Shown here piece by piece: positions 6,616 through 16,191 of a DNA stretch of 28,022 bases. The position numbers and the translations under genes were made by a program. Numbering within the stretch: the stretch's first letter is position 1; each line of letters starts with the position of its first letter. The stretch is from UBA4416 sp031539425 (GTDB lineage: Bacteria; Bacteroidota; Bacteroidia; B-17B0; Aurantibacillaceae), in assembly GCA_031539425.1 (NCBI GenBank), contig JAVKLI010000047.1, forward strand, positions 1 through 28,022. The letters run 5' to 3'. The notes under the pieces were generated by a model. The model saw nothing but the letters and a program-made list of their open reading frames with translations. It was not told where the DNA came from and searched no databases.

Positions 6616-8169
6616 ATGAAAAAAATCATCTTATTAGCAGCCTTTTTTGCAGTAATAACTGGTTGTAGTTCTGGCAGTGGAGCTGGAGGTGAGTTAAGCG
6701 GCGTAACTGGTAGACCATCTTGGTTTCAACCAGATCCTTATGGAACTATGTATATCCCAATGGGTTCATTTAATATGGGGCCCAATGACGAAGATGTATC
6801 TTTTGCCAACTCTAGTAAATCTAAGATGGTAAGTATACAATCATTTTATATAGATGATTCTGAAATTACTAATAATGAGTACCGTCAATTTGTATATTGG
6901 GTTAGAGATTCTATTGCGCGAAGATTACTTGCATCGAGTGATATTCAAAATGCAGCTGATTTTAAAATAGAACAAACAACATTTCTAGAAATGCACCCTT
7001 TATATACCGGTGATAATAATTTACAAGATCCATATATAAGTTGGGAACATCAAATAGAATGGAATAGTATAGATGAAACCTATAGATTAGCCTTACAACC
7101 ATTATATATAGCAGAACCTGAGCGATTTTTTAACAGAAAAGTTATAGACTCTAGAAAATTAAATTTTGAGTATTTACGTTATGATATTAAAGCATCTGCA
7201 AGTAAAAAAAATCGCTTTATACCATCTAAATCACCAGACGTGCAAGAAGGTCTCAATGCTTATAAAAAGAAAGAATATATAAATGGCGTGCATAATAATG
7301 ATGGTGTTAATGGAGCTCCAGGTACTATATCAACTGTGGTTGGAGACCCACAAAAAGATGGAAAATCATTGGGTGGCTATGACATCAGTACTTTAAAATC
7401 TGTAGGCCAAGGTAATTACGTTCCAGAACCAATTAAGAATGTTGATAGATCTGTATTTATAATTAAAGATATTATAAATGTATATCCAGATACGTTAGCT
7501 TGGGTGAGCGATTTTACTTATGCATACAATGAGCCATTAACTAATAATTATTTTTGGCATCCAGCTTATGATGATTACCCAGTAGTGGGAGTAACTTGGA
7601 AGCAAGCAAGAGCATTTAGCATATGGAGAACAAACTTATTGCATAACTATTTAATGGCAAATGGAGAAGTTAAAACTAACGATTTTAGATTACCAACCGA
7701 AGCTGAATGGGAATATGCAGCTAGAGGTGGTTTAGAAAATTCTCCTTACCCATGGGGTGGTCCTTACATTAGAAACGTTCAAGGTTGCTTTTTAGGTAAT
7801 TTTAAACCTATGAGGGGATCTTATATTAACGATGGTGGTTTGCATACTGTATATGTACATTCATATAGCCCTAATGAATACGGTATATATTGTATGTCAG
7901 GGAATGTTGCAGAGTGGACTTCTGCTGCTTTTGACGAATCAGCTTATGATTTTTCACATGACTTAAATCCACATTATGAGTACGAAGCTCAAGATAAAGA
8001 AGATAATGTAATGAAAAGAAAAGTAGTTCGCGGTGGCTCTTGGAAAGATATAGGCTACTTCTTGCAAGTAGGTTCTAGATCTTATGAATATCAAGATACT
8101 GCAAAATGTTATATAGGTTTTAGAAACGTAATGACCTATATGGGAAGAAATAAAGATGACAAATTTTAA
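6616..8169 (+). CDS. gldK: GldK/PorK, T9SS ring lipoprotein
   Basis: Outer-membrane lipoprotein that forms the periplasmic T9SS ring together with GldN/PorN. The signal peptide carries a lipobox VITGC with C17 as the acylation site. The rest has the formylglycine-generating-enzyme (FGE-sulfatase) fold seen in GldK and GldJ: YGTMYIPMGSFNMG near the start, YIDDSEITNNEYRQF, then DYPVVGVTW, RLPTEAEWEYAARGG, YPWGG, MSGNVAEWT and VVRGGSW...GFRNVM at the end. A long family-typical insert separates the two halves. At 517 aa it is slightly longer than many GldK proteins. It is the first gene of the gldKLMN run, with short spacers to gldL. Confidence 0.96.
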   Translation: MKKIILLAAFFAVITGCSSGSGAGGELSGVTGRPSWFQPDPYGTMYIPMGSFNMGPNDEDVSFANSSKSKMVSIQSFYIDDSEITNNEYRQFVYWVRDSIARRLLASSDIQNAADFKIEQTTFLEMHPLYTGDNNLQDPYISWEHQIEWNSIDETYRLALQPLYIAEPERFFNRKVIDSRKLNFEYLRYDIKASASKKNRFIPSKSPDVQEGLNAYKKKEYINGVHNNDGVNGAPGTISTVVGDPQKDGKSLGGYDISTLKSVGQGNYVPEPIKNVDRSVFIIKDIINVYPDTLAWVSDFTYAYNEPLTNNYFWHPAYDDYPVVGVTWKQARAFSIWRTNLLHNYLMANGEVKTNDFRLPTEAEWEYAARGGLENSPYPWGGPYIRNVQGCFLGNFKPMRGSYINDGGLHTVYVHSYSPNEYGIYCMSGNVAEWTSAAFDESAYDFSHDLNPHYEYEAQDKEDNVMKRKVVRGGSWKDIGYFLQVGSRSYEYQDTAKCYIGFRNVMTYMGRNKDDKF

Positions 8170-8224
8170 CAGTAAAAAATAAATACTCAAATAAATAAAC
8201 AGTAACAATAATTAATCAAATAAT

Positions 8225-9019
8225 ATGAGTCAATTACCTAAAGTATCCGGATTTAAGAAAAATTTACATTACGCTTCTTGCTTTGGAGCATCTATTGTAA
8301 TTATTGGAGCATTATTTAAAATTCAGCATTGGCCGGGTTCAGATATTGCTATTATTGCAGGTTTAGGAACTGAAGCGGTGCTCTTTATATTGTTTGGTTT
8401 AGATGTGCCACATGAAGAGTTTGATTGGACAATTCCATACCCTGAATTATTAGCCAGCGGAAATACTCATGATGATCCTCATCATGTTCCAGAATTACCT
8501 GTAACCGAGCAATTAGATAATATGCTTACTGACGCACATATAGATTCAGCTCTTATTGAAAGATTAGGTACTGGCTTAAAATCTTTAAGCGATAGTACAA
8601 AAAACTTAAATGATATAGGTAATGCTGCAGTTGTAACCAATAAATATATAGATAAAATGGAGCTAGCTACAAATAATGTTTCTACTTTATCTGACAGTTT
8701 TGAACAAGCAAGTTCTTCTCTTACAAATATTGCTAAATCAGCAAATAATTCATCAAAAATTTCTGAACATGTGGAAAATATGTCTGTTTCATTAAATACA
8801 TTAAATACAAGTTACGAATTACAACTACAATCGATTCAACAACAGGTTGATATTACTAAACAGTTTACAACAGGCATGCAGCAATTAACTACTAATATTA
8901 GTGCGTCAATAGAAGATACAGCAAAGTATCGTGAAGAGATGGCTGCCTTATCAAGTAATTTAACGGCATTAAATAATATTTATGGTAATATGTTAGGTGC
9001 CATGAATTTTAAAAAGTAA
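8225..9019 (+). CDS. gldL: GldL/PorL, inner-membrane motor protein of T9SS
   Basis: Forms the proton-driven inner-membrane motor with GldM. Two transmembrane helices (about 18-31 and 40-58) flank the conserved FKIQHWPGSD loop (31-40). The second helix contains a buried glutamate (E50), matching the Glu implicated in proton flow in GldL. After a short acidic and His-rich stretch the cytoplasmic part (about 95-264) is a Ser/Thr/Asn-rich helical coiled coil, as expected. 264 aa is somewhat longer than the roughly 215 aa of Flavobacterium GldL, owing to this tail. gldM starts 29 bases downstream, consistent with an operon. Confidence 0.96.
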   Translation: MSQLPKVSGFKKNLHYASCFGASIVIIGALFKIQHWPGSDIAIIAGLGTEAVLFILFGLDVPHEEFDWTIPYPELLASGNTHDDPHHVPELPVTEQLDNMLTDAHIDSALIERLGTGLKSLSDSTKNLNDIGNAAVVTNKYIDKMELATNNVSTLSDSFEQASSSLTNIAKSANNSSKISEHVENMSVSLNTLNTSYELQLQSIQQQVDITKQFTTGMQQLTTNISASIEDTAKYREEMAALSSNLTALNNIYGNMLGAMNFKK

Positions 9020-9048
9020 AATAATTTTAGACTATAATAAAATAAACT

Positions 9049-10713
9049 ATGGGCGGTGGTAAAGAAACTCCTAGGCAGAAAATGATAGGTATGATGTACC
9101 TAGTACTTACTGCATTGTTGGCAATGAACGTATCTAAACAAGTATTAAAAGGGTACATTGCTGTTAATGACAGTATGGAGGCTTCTAAGAAAAATTTAAC
9201 AGAAAATAATAAAAGAATATTTGAAGCTTTTAAAGCATCTATAAATGCAAATAAAGCAGCTCAACCATATTTAGAACAAGCAATTATTTCTCAAAAATCC
9301 ATAAATGAAACGTATAAATACATTGATGATTTAAAAATTGAAATTATTAAAGCTACTGAGGGATATGACAATGCAACTGCAGATACTGCCAAATTAAAAA
9401 GTATGGAAAAAATGTCGGATTATGACATGGCATCTCATATATTAATAGGTAGTGATGTAGCAAACCTTAGTACAGGTAAGTGGTCTGCTAAGGAGTTAAG
9501 AGGGAAGCTAGATGAGTTGAGTGATAAATTAGTAAAGCAACTAGATGGTATGCAAAAATCACCAGAAACAAAGCTGTTAGACGATGATTACAATGCTTTA
9601 AAAAAGAAGTTAATTTCTATTAAACCAGTTGATACGGGTGAACAAGATAATGGTATTACTTTAGGATGGGAAGCTGCTAATTTTTACCACTTACCAGAGG
9701 CGGCTATTATTACCAATTTTAATAAAACACAATCAGATTTAAAAAACGTTGAAGCTGAAATTTTAAACTACTTTTCGGCAGCAAGTGGTAAATTAGCCAT
9801 TAAGTTTGACCAAATTGTAGCAAGGGTTATTGCCCCTTCCTCTTATATTCAATCTGGTCAATCATATGAAGCTAACATTTTCTTAGCTGCATCTTCTTCT
9901 AGGTTAAGTGATGGGGATATGAATATATATTTAGGCGTTGATTCCTTACAGGCATCTAAAGGCTCAACAGGTTCTAATAAGGTTGAAATTATTGCAGGTG
10001 AAGGGCAATTTAAAGTTGTTACAAGTGCTGTTGGTGAACAAAAACAACATGGAGTTATAAAATACAAAAACCCTGACGGTACATTTAAATTTTATCCATT
10101 TGAATTTACTTATATGGTAGCTCCGCCATCTGTAGCTATAGAACCAGAAAAGATGAATGTATTTTATATTGGTGTTCCAAATCCAATTAATATTTCGGCA
10201 GCTGGAGTAGCTCCAACAGAGTTAGTTGTAACCGCATCTGGCGCTGGATCTTCAATATCTGGTGGTGTTGGTGGTAAGTATGAATTAACATGTACTACTC
10301 AAGGAGAATGTTTGATTTCAGTATCTGCAAAAACAAAAGATGGGGTTAAACCTCAAGGGTCACCTAAAAAGTTTAGAGTAAAAAAAATACCGGATCCAGT
10401 TGCTAAAGTTGGCGGTAAAACTGGCGATGCAATTTTTAAAAAAGCAGAGTTATCCACAATTGGTGGCGTAGGCACAGATTTAGGTCAGTTTGATTTTGAT
10501 GTTAAGTTTGTAGTGGTGTCGTTTGATGTGTCTGCTGTTATAAAAGGCGGTATTAAAATAGAATCATGCACAGGAAATAGTTTAAATAGTGGTGCTCAAG
10601 ATATTTTGAGACAAGCTCAAGTAGGAGCAAAAATTTGGTTTGACAATGTAAAATGTAAAGGTCCAGATGGGCTAATTAGGTCTATAAATGGGGTAACTAT
10701 TAAAGTAAAATAA
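9049..10713 (+). CDS. gldM: GldM/PorM, T9SS motor shaft protein
   Basis: Single-pass inner-membrane protein whose large periplasmic part transmits motor movement from GldL to the GldKN ring. The N-terminus MGGGKETPRQKMIGMMYLVL, with helix YLVLTALLAMNVSK (17-30), is diagnostic. R9 lies at the position reported as important in GldM. The periplasmic part starts with a helical domain (about 33-230), followed by beta-rich domains that end in GPDGLIRSINGVTIKVK. At 554 aa it is longer than the usual roughly 515-525 aa. gldN follows after 20 bases, so co-transcription is likely. Confidence 0.96.
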   Translation: MGGGKETPRQKMIGMMYLVLTALLAMNVSKQVLKGYIAVNDSMEASKKNLTENNKRIFEAFKASINANKAAQPYLEQAIISQKSINETYKYIDDLKIEIIKATEGYDNATADTAKLKSMEKMSDYDMASHILIGSDVANLSTGKWSAKELRGKLDELSDKLVKQLDGMQKSPETKLLDDDYNALKKKLISIKPVDTGEQDNGITLGWEAANFYHLPEAAIITNFNKTQSDLKNVEAEILNYFSAASGKLAIKFDQIVARVIAPSSYIQSGQSYEANIFLAASSSRLSDGDMNIYLGVDSLQASKGSTGSNKVEIIAGEGQFKVVTSAVGEQKQHGVIKYKNPDGTFKFYPFEFTYMVAPPSVAIEPEKMNVFYIGVPNPINISAAGVAPTELVVTASGAGSSISGGVGGKYELTCTTQGECLISVSAKTKDGVKPQGSPKKFRVKKIPDPVAKVGGKTGDAIFKKAELSTIGGVGTDLGQFDFDVKFVVVSFDVSAVIKGGIKIESCTGNSLNSGAQDILRQAQVGAKIWFDNVKCKGPDGLIRSINGVTIKVK

Positions 10714-10733
10714 TAATTTAAAAAAATAACACA

Positions 10734-11576
10734 ATGAAAGTACTATCAATTGCAATAATTTTATGTTTAGGGGTGCAAAATTTAATTGCACAACAGCAAG
10801 GGGTTTTTCAACCTGGTCAATATAGAGATGGTGTATTTGAAATTGAAAATATACCAAAAAAGCGTGTTATACCTTATACGCACTTAAGACAAGCAGATGT
10901 ATTTTGGAAAAAGCGCTTATGGAGAGAATTAGACTTACGTGAAAAACAAAATCATTCTTTTTACTTTCCAATAGAAATTCAAGTTAGTAGAATATCTTTA
11001 TTACAATTATTAACCAAATACATTTTAACTGGCGAAATTTATTCTTTTAAAGAAGAGGAGTTTTTGATGCCATATACGGTAGATGAAGTTAGAAAAAAAC
11101 TAATTAAGGTAGATACTGTTAATAAAGAAATCATTTTGGAAGATGGATCAACTAAAGAAGAAAGAGTAGCTACAGTTGATTCAACATCTATTTACAGGAA
11201 TTTTAGAAAAGTAAGATTGAAAGAGGATTGGTTTTTTGATAAACAAAAATCTACCCTAGAAACTCGAATTATTGGTATGGGTATTTACACATACAATGAA
11301 GAAAAAGATGCTCCAATTGAACAGTTTTGGGTTTATTATGATGCTTGTAGACCATACTTAGCTAAGCATGAAGTATTTAATACCAAAAACGATACGGAAG
11401 GAAGAAGTTTTGATGAAGTGTTTATTAAAAGAATGTTTTCTAGCGTAATTATTAAAGAATCTAACGATTATGATAGAAACATTGCAGAATACAAAAAAGG
11501 TATTGATGCCTTGCTAGAAGCTGAAAGAATTAAATTGGAAGTGTTTAATAATGAACACGATTATTGGCATTTTTAA
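10734..11576 (+). CDS. gldN: GldN/PorN, T9SS ring protein
   Basis: Periplasmic partner of GldK in the T9SS ring. A signal peptide (MKVLSIAIILCLGVQNLIAQ) precedes the family core: KKRVIPYTHLRQADVFWKKR (43-62), then a WRELDLREKQN segment, YSFKEEEFLMPYTVDEVRKKL, EDWFFDKQKSTLETRIIGM, and a C-terminal SFDEVFIKRMFSSVI stretch. At 280 aa it matches GldN homologues. It is the last gene of the gldKLMN cluster. No convincing GC-rich terminator follows; folC starts 72 bases later in a T-rich spacer. Confidence 0.95.
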   Translation: MKVLSIAIILCLGVQNLIAQQQGVFQPGQYRDGVFEIENIPKKRVIPYTHLRQADVFWKKRLWRELDLREKQNHSFYFPIEIQVSRISLLQLLTKYILTGEIYSFKEEEFLMPYTVDEVRKKLIKVDTVNKEIILEDGSTKEERVATVDSTSIYRNFRKVRLKEDWFFDKQKSTLETRIIGMGIYTYNEEKDAPIEQFWVYYDACRPYLAKHEVFNTKNDTEGRSFDEVFIKRMFSSVIIKESNDYDRNIAEYKKGIDALLEAERIKLEVFNNEHDYWHF

Positions 11577-11648
11577 TTGCAAGATAATTTATTTTTTTTT
11601 GAACTTATTTAAGGTAAAAAAATAACTCATTTTAAAACTGTTGTTTGA

Positions 11649-12935
11649 ATGAATTATACAGAAACAATAGACTATTTGTTAACTAAACTCCCTATTTATC
11701 AAAGAGTTGGAGCTGTTGCATATAAAACTGATTTGAAAAACACATTACAAATTTGTAAAATAATCGGTAATCCTGAAAAAAAGCTCAAATTTATACACAT
11801 TGCAGGTACCAACGGGAAAGGCTCTAGCTCCCACATGATTGCAAGTGTATTACAAGAATCGGGGTATAAAACTGGATTGTATACATCGCCACATTTATTA
11901 GATTTTAGAGAAAGAATTAAAGTAAATGGAAATATGATTGGTAAAACAGATGTTTTAGATTTTGTAAAACAATATCAAGAACATATTGAACCAATTAATG
12001 CCTCGTTTTTTGAATGGACTGTAGGCTTAGCCTTTGATTATTTTGCTAAATCAAAGGTTGATATTGTAGTTTTAGAAACTGGACTTGGAGGAAGACTTGA
12101 TTCTACTAATGTTGTAAAGCCATTATTAAGCTTAATTACAAATATATCAATTGATCATGCTAATTTATTAGGTAATGATATTTTGCAAATTGCCGAAGAA
12201 AAAGCAGGTATTATAAAAACTAAAGTTCCAGTGGTAGTAAGTGAGTCTCAACCTGGGTGTATTACTGTTTTCAGAAAAAAAGCATTAGAAACAAAATCTG
12301 TTATTGATTTCGCTGATAAGCTTTATAAAATTAACGCTTTTAAACACAATAAAAATTTGTTAGAATTAGAAGTGTTAAAAAAAGAAACTGGAGAAATATT
12401 TTCTTACTCATTAGATATAGTTGGGTTATATCAATTAAAAAATATACTTGGGGTAATTAAATCTATAGAAATATTAAAACTAAAAGGTTTTTTTATAGAA
12501 GAGAAAGTAGTGCAAAAAGGATTAAGAAATGTGGTTAAAAACACAGGATTGATGGGACGTTGGCAGATACATTCTGAAAAACCTTTAGTTGTATTAGATA
12601 CAGCGCATAATGCAGATGGGATTAAAGAAATGTTATTGAATTTAGAACGATATACATTTAATCAACTACATTTTGTATTAGGTGTAGTAAATGATAAAGA
12701 GATAAAATCTGTTTTGGAACAATTGCCAAAAAATGCCATTTATTATTTTTGTAAAGCCAATATACCACGGGCTATGAATGAAACTGAACTTTCTCAATTG
12801 GCGTTAAAATATAAATTAAATGGTAAAACATTTGTTAGCGTAGAAAAAGCATTGTTGGCAGCTAAAAAGGCATTTAAGGCAAAAGATTTAATTTTAGTTA
12901 GCGGTAGTACATTTACAGTAGCTGAAGTGCTTTAA
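11649..12935 (+). CDS. folC: Bifunctional folylpolyglutamate synthase/dihydrofolate synthase
   Basis: Mur-ligase-type ATP enzyme that adds glutamate to dihydropteroate or folates. The P-loop GTNGKGSS (53-60) is followed by YTSPHLLDFRERI, the ETGLGGRLDSTNVV segment and SIDHANLLG, all FolC signatures. The C-terminal domain is marked by GLMGRWQ and LDTAHNADG. Length 428 aa is normal for the Bacteroidota. A GTTGTTTGA segment precedes the ATG but is not a good promoter match. The gene lies 72 bases after gldN and is followed by ruvB. Confidence 0.95.
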   Translation: MNYTETIDYLLTKLPIYQRVGAVAYKTDLKNTLQICKIIGNPEKKLKFIHIAGTNGKGSSSHMIASVLQESGYKTGLYTSPHLLDFRERIKVNGNMIGKTDVLDFVKQYQEHIEPINASFFEWTVGLAFDYFAKSKVDIVVLETGLGGRLDSTNVVKPLLSLITNISIDHANLLGNDILQIAEEKAGIIKTKVPVVVSESQPGCITVFRKKALETKSVIDFADKLYKINAFKHNKNLLELEVLKKETGEIFSYSLDIVGLYQLKNILGVIKSIEILKLKGFFIEEKVVQKGLRNVVKNTGLMGRWQIHSEKPLVVLDTAHNADGIKEMLLNLERYTFNQLHFVLGVVNDKEIKSVLEQLPKNAIYYFCKANIPRAMNETELSQLALKYKLNGKTFVSVEKALLAAKKAFKAKDLILVSGSTFTVAEVL

Positions 12936-12982
12936 TTATTTAAATGCTATTCATTATAGCAATTATGCTTAATTAATAGTTG

Positions 12983-12990
12983 TATTTTTG
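12983..12990 (+). promoter_or_regulatory. -7 box for ruvB (possible leaderless transcript)
   Basis: TATTTTTG matches TAnnTTTG exactly and ends only 6 bases before the ATG at 12997. If it is used, the transcript would begin at or next to the start codon. Confidence 0.4.
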
Positions 12991-12996
12991 TTTTAT

Positions 12997-14022
12997 ATGA
13001 CTGATGATATTAATATCCATAACCAAGAGGAAACGCCGGCAGATAAAGATTACGAAAAAGCTTTACGCCCTCTTATGTTTGATGAGTTTAGTGGGCAACA
13101 AGCAGTTGTAGATAATTTAAGAGTGTTTGTTCAAGCGGCAAAAGCTCGTAAAGAAGCTCTAGATCATGTATTATTACACGGCCCTCCAGGATTAGGTAAA
13201 ACTACTTTGGCCTATATTATTGCTAATGATTTGAATGTAAACGTAAGGGTAACTAGCGGCCCAGTTTTAGATAAACCTGGTGATTTGGCAGGTTTATTAA
13301 CCAATTTGGAACCATTTGACGTTTTGTTTATTGATGAAATACACAGATTAAGTCCGGTAGTAGAAGAGTATTTATACTCCGCTATGGAAGATTATAAAAT
13401 AGATATTATGATAGATAGTGGGCCAAATGCGCGCACGGTTCAAATAAAATTAAATCCGTTTACTTTAGTAGGTGCTACTACAAGAAGTGGGCTGCTAACA
13501 GCACCACTACGTGCACGCTTTGGCATTACATCTCGATTAAATTATTATGATAGCAAAGTATTGACATTAATTGTGCAACGAAGTGCAGATATACTAAAAG
13601 TACAAATATCTGATGAGGCAGCCTTTGAAATAGCCCGTAGGAGTAGGGGAACACCACGTATAACAAATGCCCTGTTACGAAGGGTAAGAGATTTTGCGCA
13701 AATAAAAGGTAATGGTTCTATTGATATTGAAATAGCATCATATAGCTTAACAGCACTTAATGTAGATAAATACGGCTTAGATGAAATGGATATTAGAATA
13801 TTAGGCACTGTAATTGATAAATTTAAAGGGGGCCCTGTAGGTATTACCACCATTAGTACTGCAGTGGGTGAAGAGCCAGGAACAATTGAAGAGGTGTATG
13901 AACCATTTTTAATACAAGAAGGGTTTTTGGTAAGAACAGCCAGAGGCAGGGAGGTTACTGAGCAAGCGTATAAACATTTAGGTAAATCATTTAGAAAGTC
14001 TTTAGGAGGTTTGTTTGAATAA
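12997..14022 (+). CDS. ruvB: Holliday junction helicase RuvB
   Basis: AAA+ motor that drives branch migration with RuvA. Present are the N-terminal LRPLMFDEFSGQ motif, Walker A GPPGLGKT, Walker B FIDEIHRL, sensor 1 GATTRSG, the arginine-finger segment APLRARFG, and the C-terminal winged-helix motifs DxxDxRIL and GGPVGITTIS. I prefer ATG 12997 (341 aa) over the in-frame TTG at 12988, because conserved sequence begins after it and the TTG falls inside the candidate -7 box. Its last codons overlap the start of queG, so translation of the two may be coupled. Confidence 0.96.
   Translation: MTDDINIHNQEETPADKDYEKALRPLMFDEFSGQQAVVDNLRVFVQAAKARKEALDHVLLHGPPGLGKTTLAYIIANDLNVNVRVTSGPVLDKPGDLAGLLTNLEPFDVLFIDEIHRLSPVVEEYLYSAMEDYKIDIMIDSGPNARTVQIKLNPFTLVGATTRSGLLTAPLRARFGITSRLNYYDSKVLTLIVQRSADILKVQISDEAAFEIARRSRGTPRITNALLRRVRDFAQIKGNGSIDIEIASYSLTALNVDKYGLDEMDIRILGTVIDKFKGGPVGITTISTAVGEEPGTIEEVYEPFLIQEGFLVRTARGREVTEQAYKHLGKSFRKSLGGLFE
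14004..14010 (+). promoter_or_regulatory. Shine-Dalgarno sequence selecting the queG TTG start
   Basis: AGGAGGT lies inside the end of ruvB, four bases before TTG 14015. Strong SD motifs are uncommon in Bacteroidota, and here it supports a non-ATG start nested in the upstream gene. Confidence 0.6.
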
Positions 14023-14959
14023 ACAACAAATAAGCCATCAAACCGCAATTGTAAAACAAATAGCCAACAATTTGGGTTTTATGAGCTGCGGTATATCTAA
14101 AGCAGAATTTTTAGAAAAGGAGGCTACCCGTTTAGAACAGTGGCTAAAAAAAGGCATGCACGGCTCTATGAGCTATATGGAAAATTATTTTGACAAACGC
14201 TTAAATCCTACATTGCTTGTAGAAGGCGCTAAATCTGTAGTTACATTGTTATTAAATTATTATCCAGAACAAAAGCAAAATGCAACTTCTCCACAAATTT
14301 CCAAATACGCTTATGGTAACGATTATCATGAAGTGATAAAAGCAAAAACTAAAAAATTTATAGAACAAATTAGACAACAAATAGGAGAGGTACAGGGCAG
14401 GGCTTTTGTTGATTCGGCACCAGTAATGGATAAAGTTTGGGCTCAAAAAAGTGGGTTAGGGTGGATCGGCAAAAACTCTAATGTAATTCAAAAACAATCA
14501 GGCTCGTTTTTTTTTATTGCCCATTTAATTATTGATTTAGACTTAGATTATGAAAATATCACACATCAAGATTTTTGCGGTACTTGCACCAAATGCCTTG
14601 ATGCTTGCCCTACACAGGCTATAGTAGCACCTTATATAGTAGATGGAAGCAAATGTATCAGTTATTTTACTATAGAATTAAAGGAGTCTATCCCTCAAGA
14701 GTATCAAAATAAACTTAGTAATTGGATATTTGGATGTGATATTTGCCAGGACGTTTGCCCGTGGAACAGGTTTAGTAAACCCCATCAAGAGCCTGATTTT
14801 ATTAATACTACCGGGATATTAGATTTTGAAACTAAAGATTGGGCAGAAATAACAGAATCTACTTTTAGCACTTATTTTAAAAACAGTGCTATTAAAAGGC
14901 CTAAATTTAAAGGGCTTAAAAGGAATTTAGATTGTTATGTTAAAAACGTTGGTAATTAA
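14015..14959 (+). CDS. queG: Epoxyqueuosine reductase QueG
   Basis: Cobalamin- and iron-sulfur-dependent enzyme for the last step of queuosine synthesis in tRNA. It carries two [4Fe-4S] motifs, CGTCTKCLDACP (188-199) with C188, C191, C194 and C198, and CDICQDVCPWN (241-251), together with C214. The substrate-pocket segment FVDSAPVMDK contains the likely acid D133. A 314-aa length fits the short bacterial form without HEAT repeats. The start is TTG 14015: family sequence (GFxSCGISKA...LExEAxRLExWL) begins 20 residues later, and a strong SD precedes it. The first 8 bases overlap the ruvB stop region. Confidence 0.95.
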   Translation: MNKQQISHQTAIVKQIANNLGFMSCGISKAEFLEKEATRLEQWLKKGMHGSMSYMENYFDKRLNPTLLVEGAKSVVTLLLNYYPEQKQNATSPQISKYAYGNDYHEVIKAKTKKFIEQIRQQIGEVQGRAFVDSAPVMDKVWAQKSGLGWIGKNSNVIQKQSGSFFFIAHLIIDLDLDYENITHQDFCGTCTKCLDACPTQAIVAPYIVDGSKCISYFTIELKESIPQEYQNKLSNWIFGCDICQDVCPWNRFSKPHQEPDFINTTGILDFETKDWAEITESTFSTYFKNSAIKRPKFKGLKRNLDCYVKNVGN

Positions 14960-15059
14960 AATTATATTTTTTAAAAATTTAATATCAAAATGAATCTTTT
15001 ACAAGATTTAAAAAAAATACATATTTTAGCTAATATATTAACCACTTAATTTTTATTTT

Positions 15060-15557
15060 ATGAATATTGTAGCAATTTTAATTACAGCCCTCATTCCTTT
15101 AGTTACTGGTTTTTTTTGGTATAACCCCAAAGTGTTTGGTAACGTTTGGATGACAGCTATCAATTTAAAAGTGGATGATATTGACAAATCTAAAATGCTG
15201 CGCACCATGCTTTTAACCTATGTTTTTAGTATTCTTATTGCCATGGCACTACCTTTAGTAGTGATACATCAAATTCATATTAAATCTGCATTTTTTGATT
15301 TTTTAAGCCAAATAAACGACCCTGCCACGTACGAAGGTAGTGTGTTTAAATCTGTAATGGATTTGGTTGGTAATGGCCATAGAACATTTGGACATGGAAT
15401 GTTACATGGTATTTTGTTTGGAATTTTAATTATATTTCCATTAATCTCTATTAACGCATTGTATGAACAACGAGGTGTTAAGTATGTGTTTATAAACGCT
15501 GGCTATTGGACTATAAACTGCGCCTTAATGGGTGGGTTATTATCTGTAATATATTAA
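15060..15557 (+). CDS. DUF1761-like membrane protein
   Basis: 165 aa with four predicted hydrophobic segments (about 2-21, 49-69, 115-133 and 142-163). The N-terminal FFWYNPKVFGNVWM and the central GHGMLHG...FPLISIN pattern resemble DUF1761 inner-membrane proteins, whose biochemical role is unknown. It stands alone between queG and the YceI-like gene on the other strand. Assignment to the family is by recall of the WYNP...FG...W pattern; the function is not known. Confidence 0.8.
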   Translation: MNIVAILITALIPLVTGFFWYNPKVFGNVWMTAINLKVDDIDKSKMLRTMLLTYVFSILIAMALPLVVIHQIHIKSAFFDFLSQINDPATYEGSVFKSVMDLVGNGHRTFGHGMLHGILFGILIIFPLISINALYEQRGVKYVFINAGYWTINCALMGGLLSVIY

Positions 15558-15599
15558 CCAATTACTTAAAATAAGTCAATAAAATGACAATATTTTTAT

Positions 15600-16142
15600 T
15601 TACTTTTTAAAGGGAATCAATTCAGCATAAAATGTAACTTGAATTATTTCAGCTATTTTATGAACGTATAAAGAAGGAACTTTAATTTTGTGATCAACTA
15701 CTTTTACATCAAACTTTGATTCTAAAATAACCTTCCCATCTTGCACACTTACTGTTCCTGTTATGGTTCTTACTACATCTACACCGTGCATACTTAAGGT
15801 GCCTGTAATGTTAGCTTGTAGTTTTGCGTTTGTAGTAATATTTATTTTTTCATTAATTGTTCCTTTAAACGTAGCAAATGGGAACTTTTCACTTTCCATA
15901 TAATTTTCATTATAATGCTCTTGCATAAAACTCGATTTAAAAGTAAAATCTGTTTGTTTGGCTTTAATAGCAAACACTCCCGATTGAATATCTAAAATAG
16001 GTTTTGCTATTTTATTTTCCGCATCAATGTTTTCTACTTTTGTTTCACTAAAAAACTTAATGCTGCTTTTATCACCAATAAATATTTGGCTTTGCAACAC
16101 AAAAGATGAAAAAGTTAAGGTAAAAAATATAATATGTTTCAT
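15600..16142 (-). CDS. Secreted YceI-like protein
   Basis: 180 aa with a signal peptide (MKHIIFFTLTFSSFVLQSQ). The mature part has the YceI lipocalin-like pattern: an initial I-K-F-F-S segment, the repeated beta strands FAIKAKQTDFTFKSSFMQEH...YMESEKFPFATFKG, then LQANITGTLSMHGV and a V-x-x-F-V/ABETA-like C-terminal strand set. YceI proteins bind isoprenoid or amphiphilic ligands in the periplasm, but the ligand here is unknown. The start was chosen at 16142, where the signal peptide begins, rather than at the upstream in-frame ATG (16151). It is divergent from the DoxX-like gene. Confidence 0.85.
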   Translation of the reverse strand: MKHIIFFTLTFSSFVLQSQIFIGDKSSIKFFSETKVENIDAENKIAKPILDIQSGVFAIKAKQTDFTFKSSFMQEHYNENYMESEKFPFATFKGTINEKINITTNAKLQANITGTLSMHGVDVVRTITGTVSVQDGKVILESKFDVKVVDHKIKVPSLYVHKIAEIIQVTFYAELIPFKK

Positions 16143-16191
16143 AATGAGCATTGGTTTGAGTAAAATTATTTTAAGATACTATTAAAAATAA

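Noticed and set aside
5651..11576. The porP-gldKLMN block as a novel secretion system
   Set aside because: All five proteins are clear members of known T9SS families in the known order.
13545..14048. Minus-strand 167-aa ORF antisense to ruvB
   Set aside because: A shadow of a well-conserved coding frame; no recognisable protein pattern.
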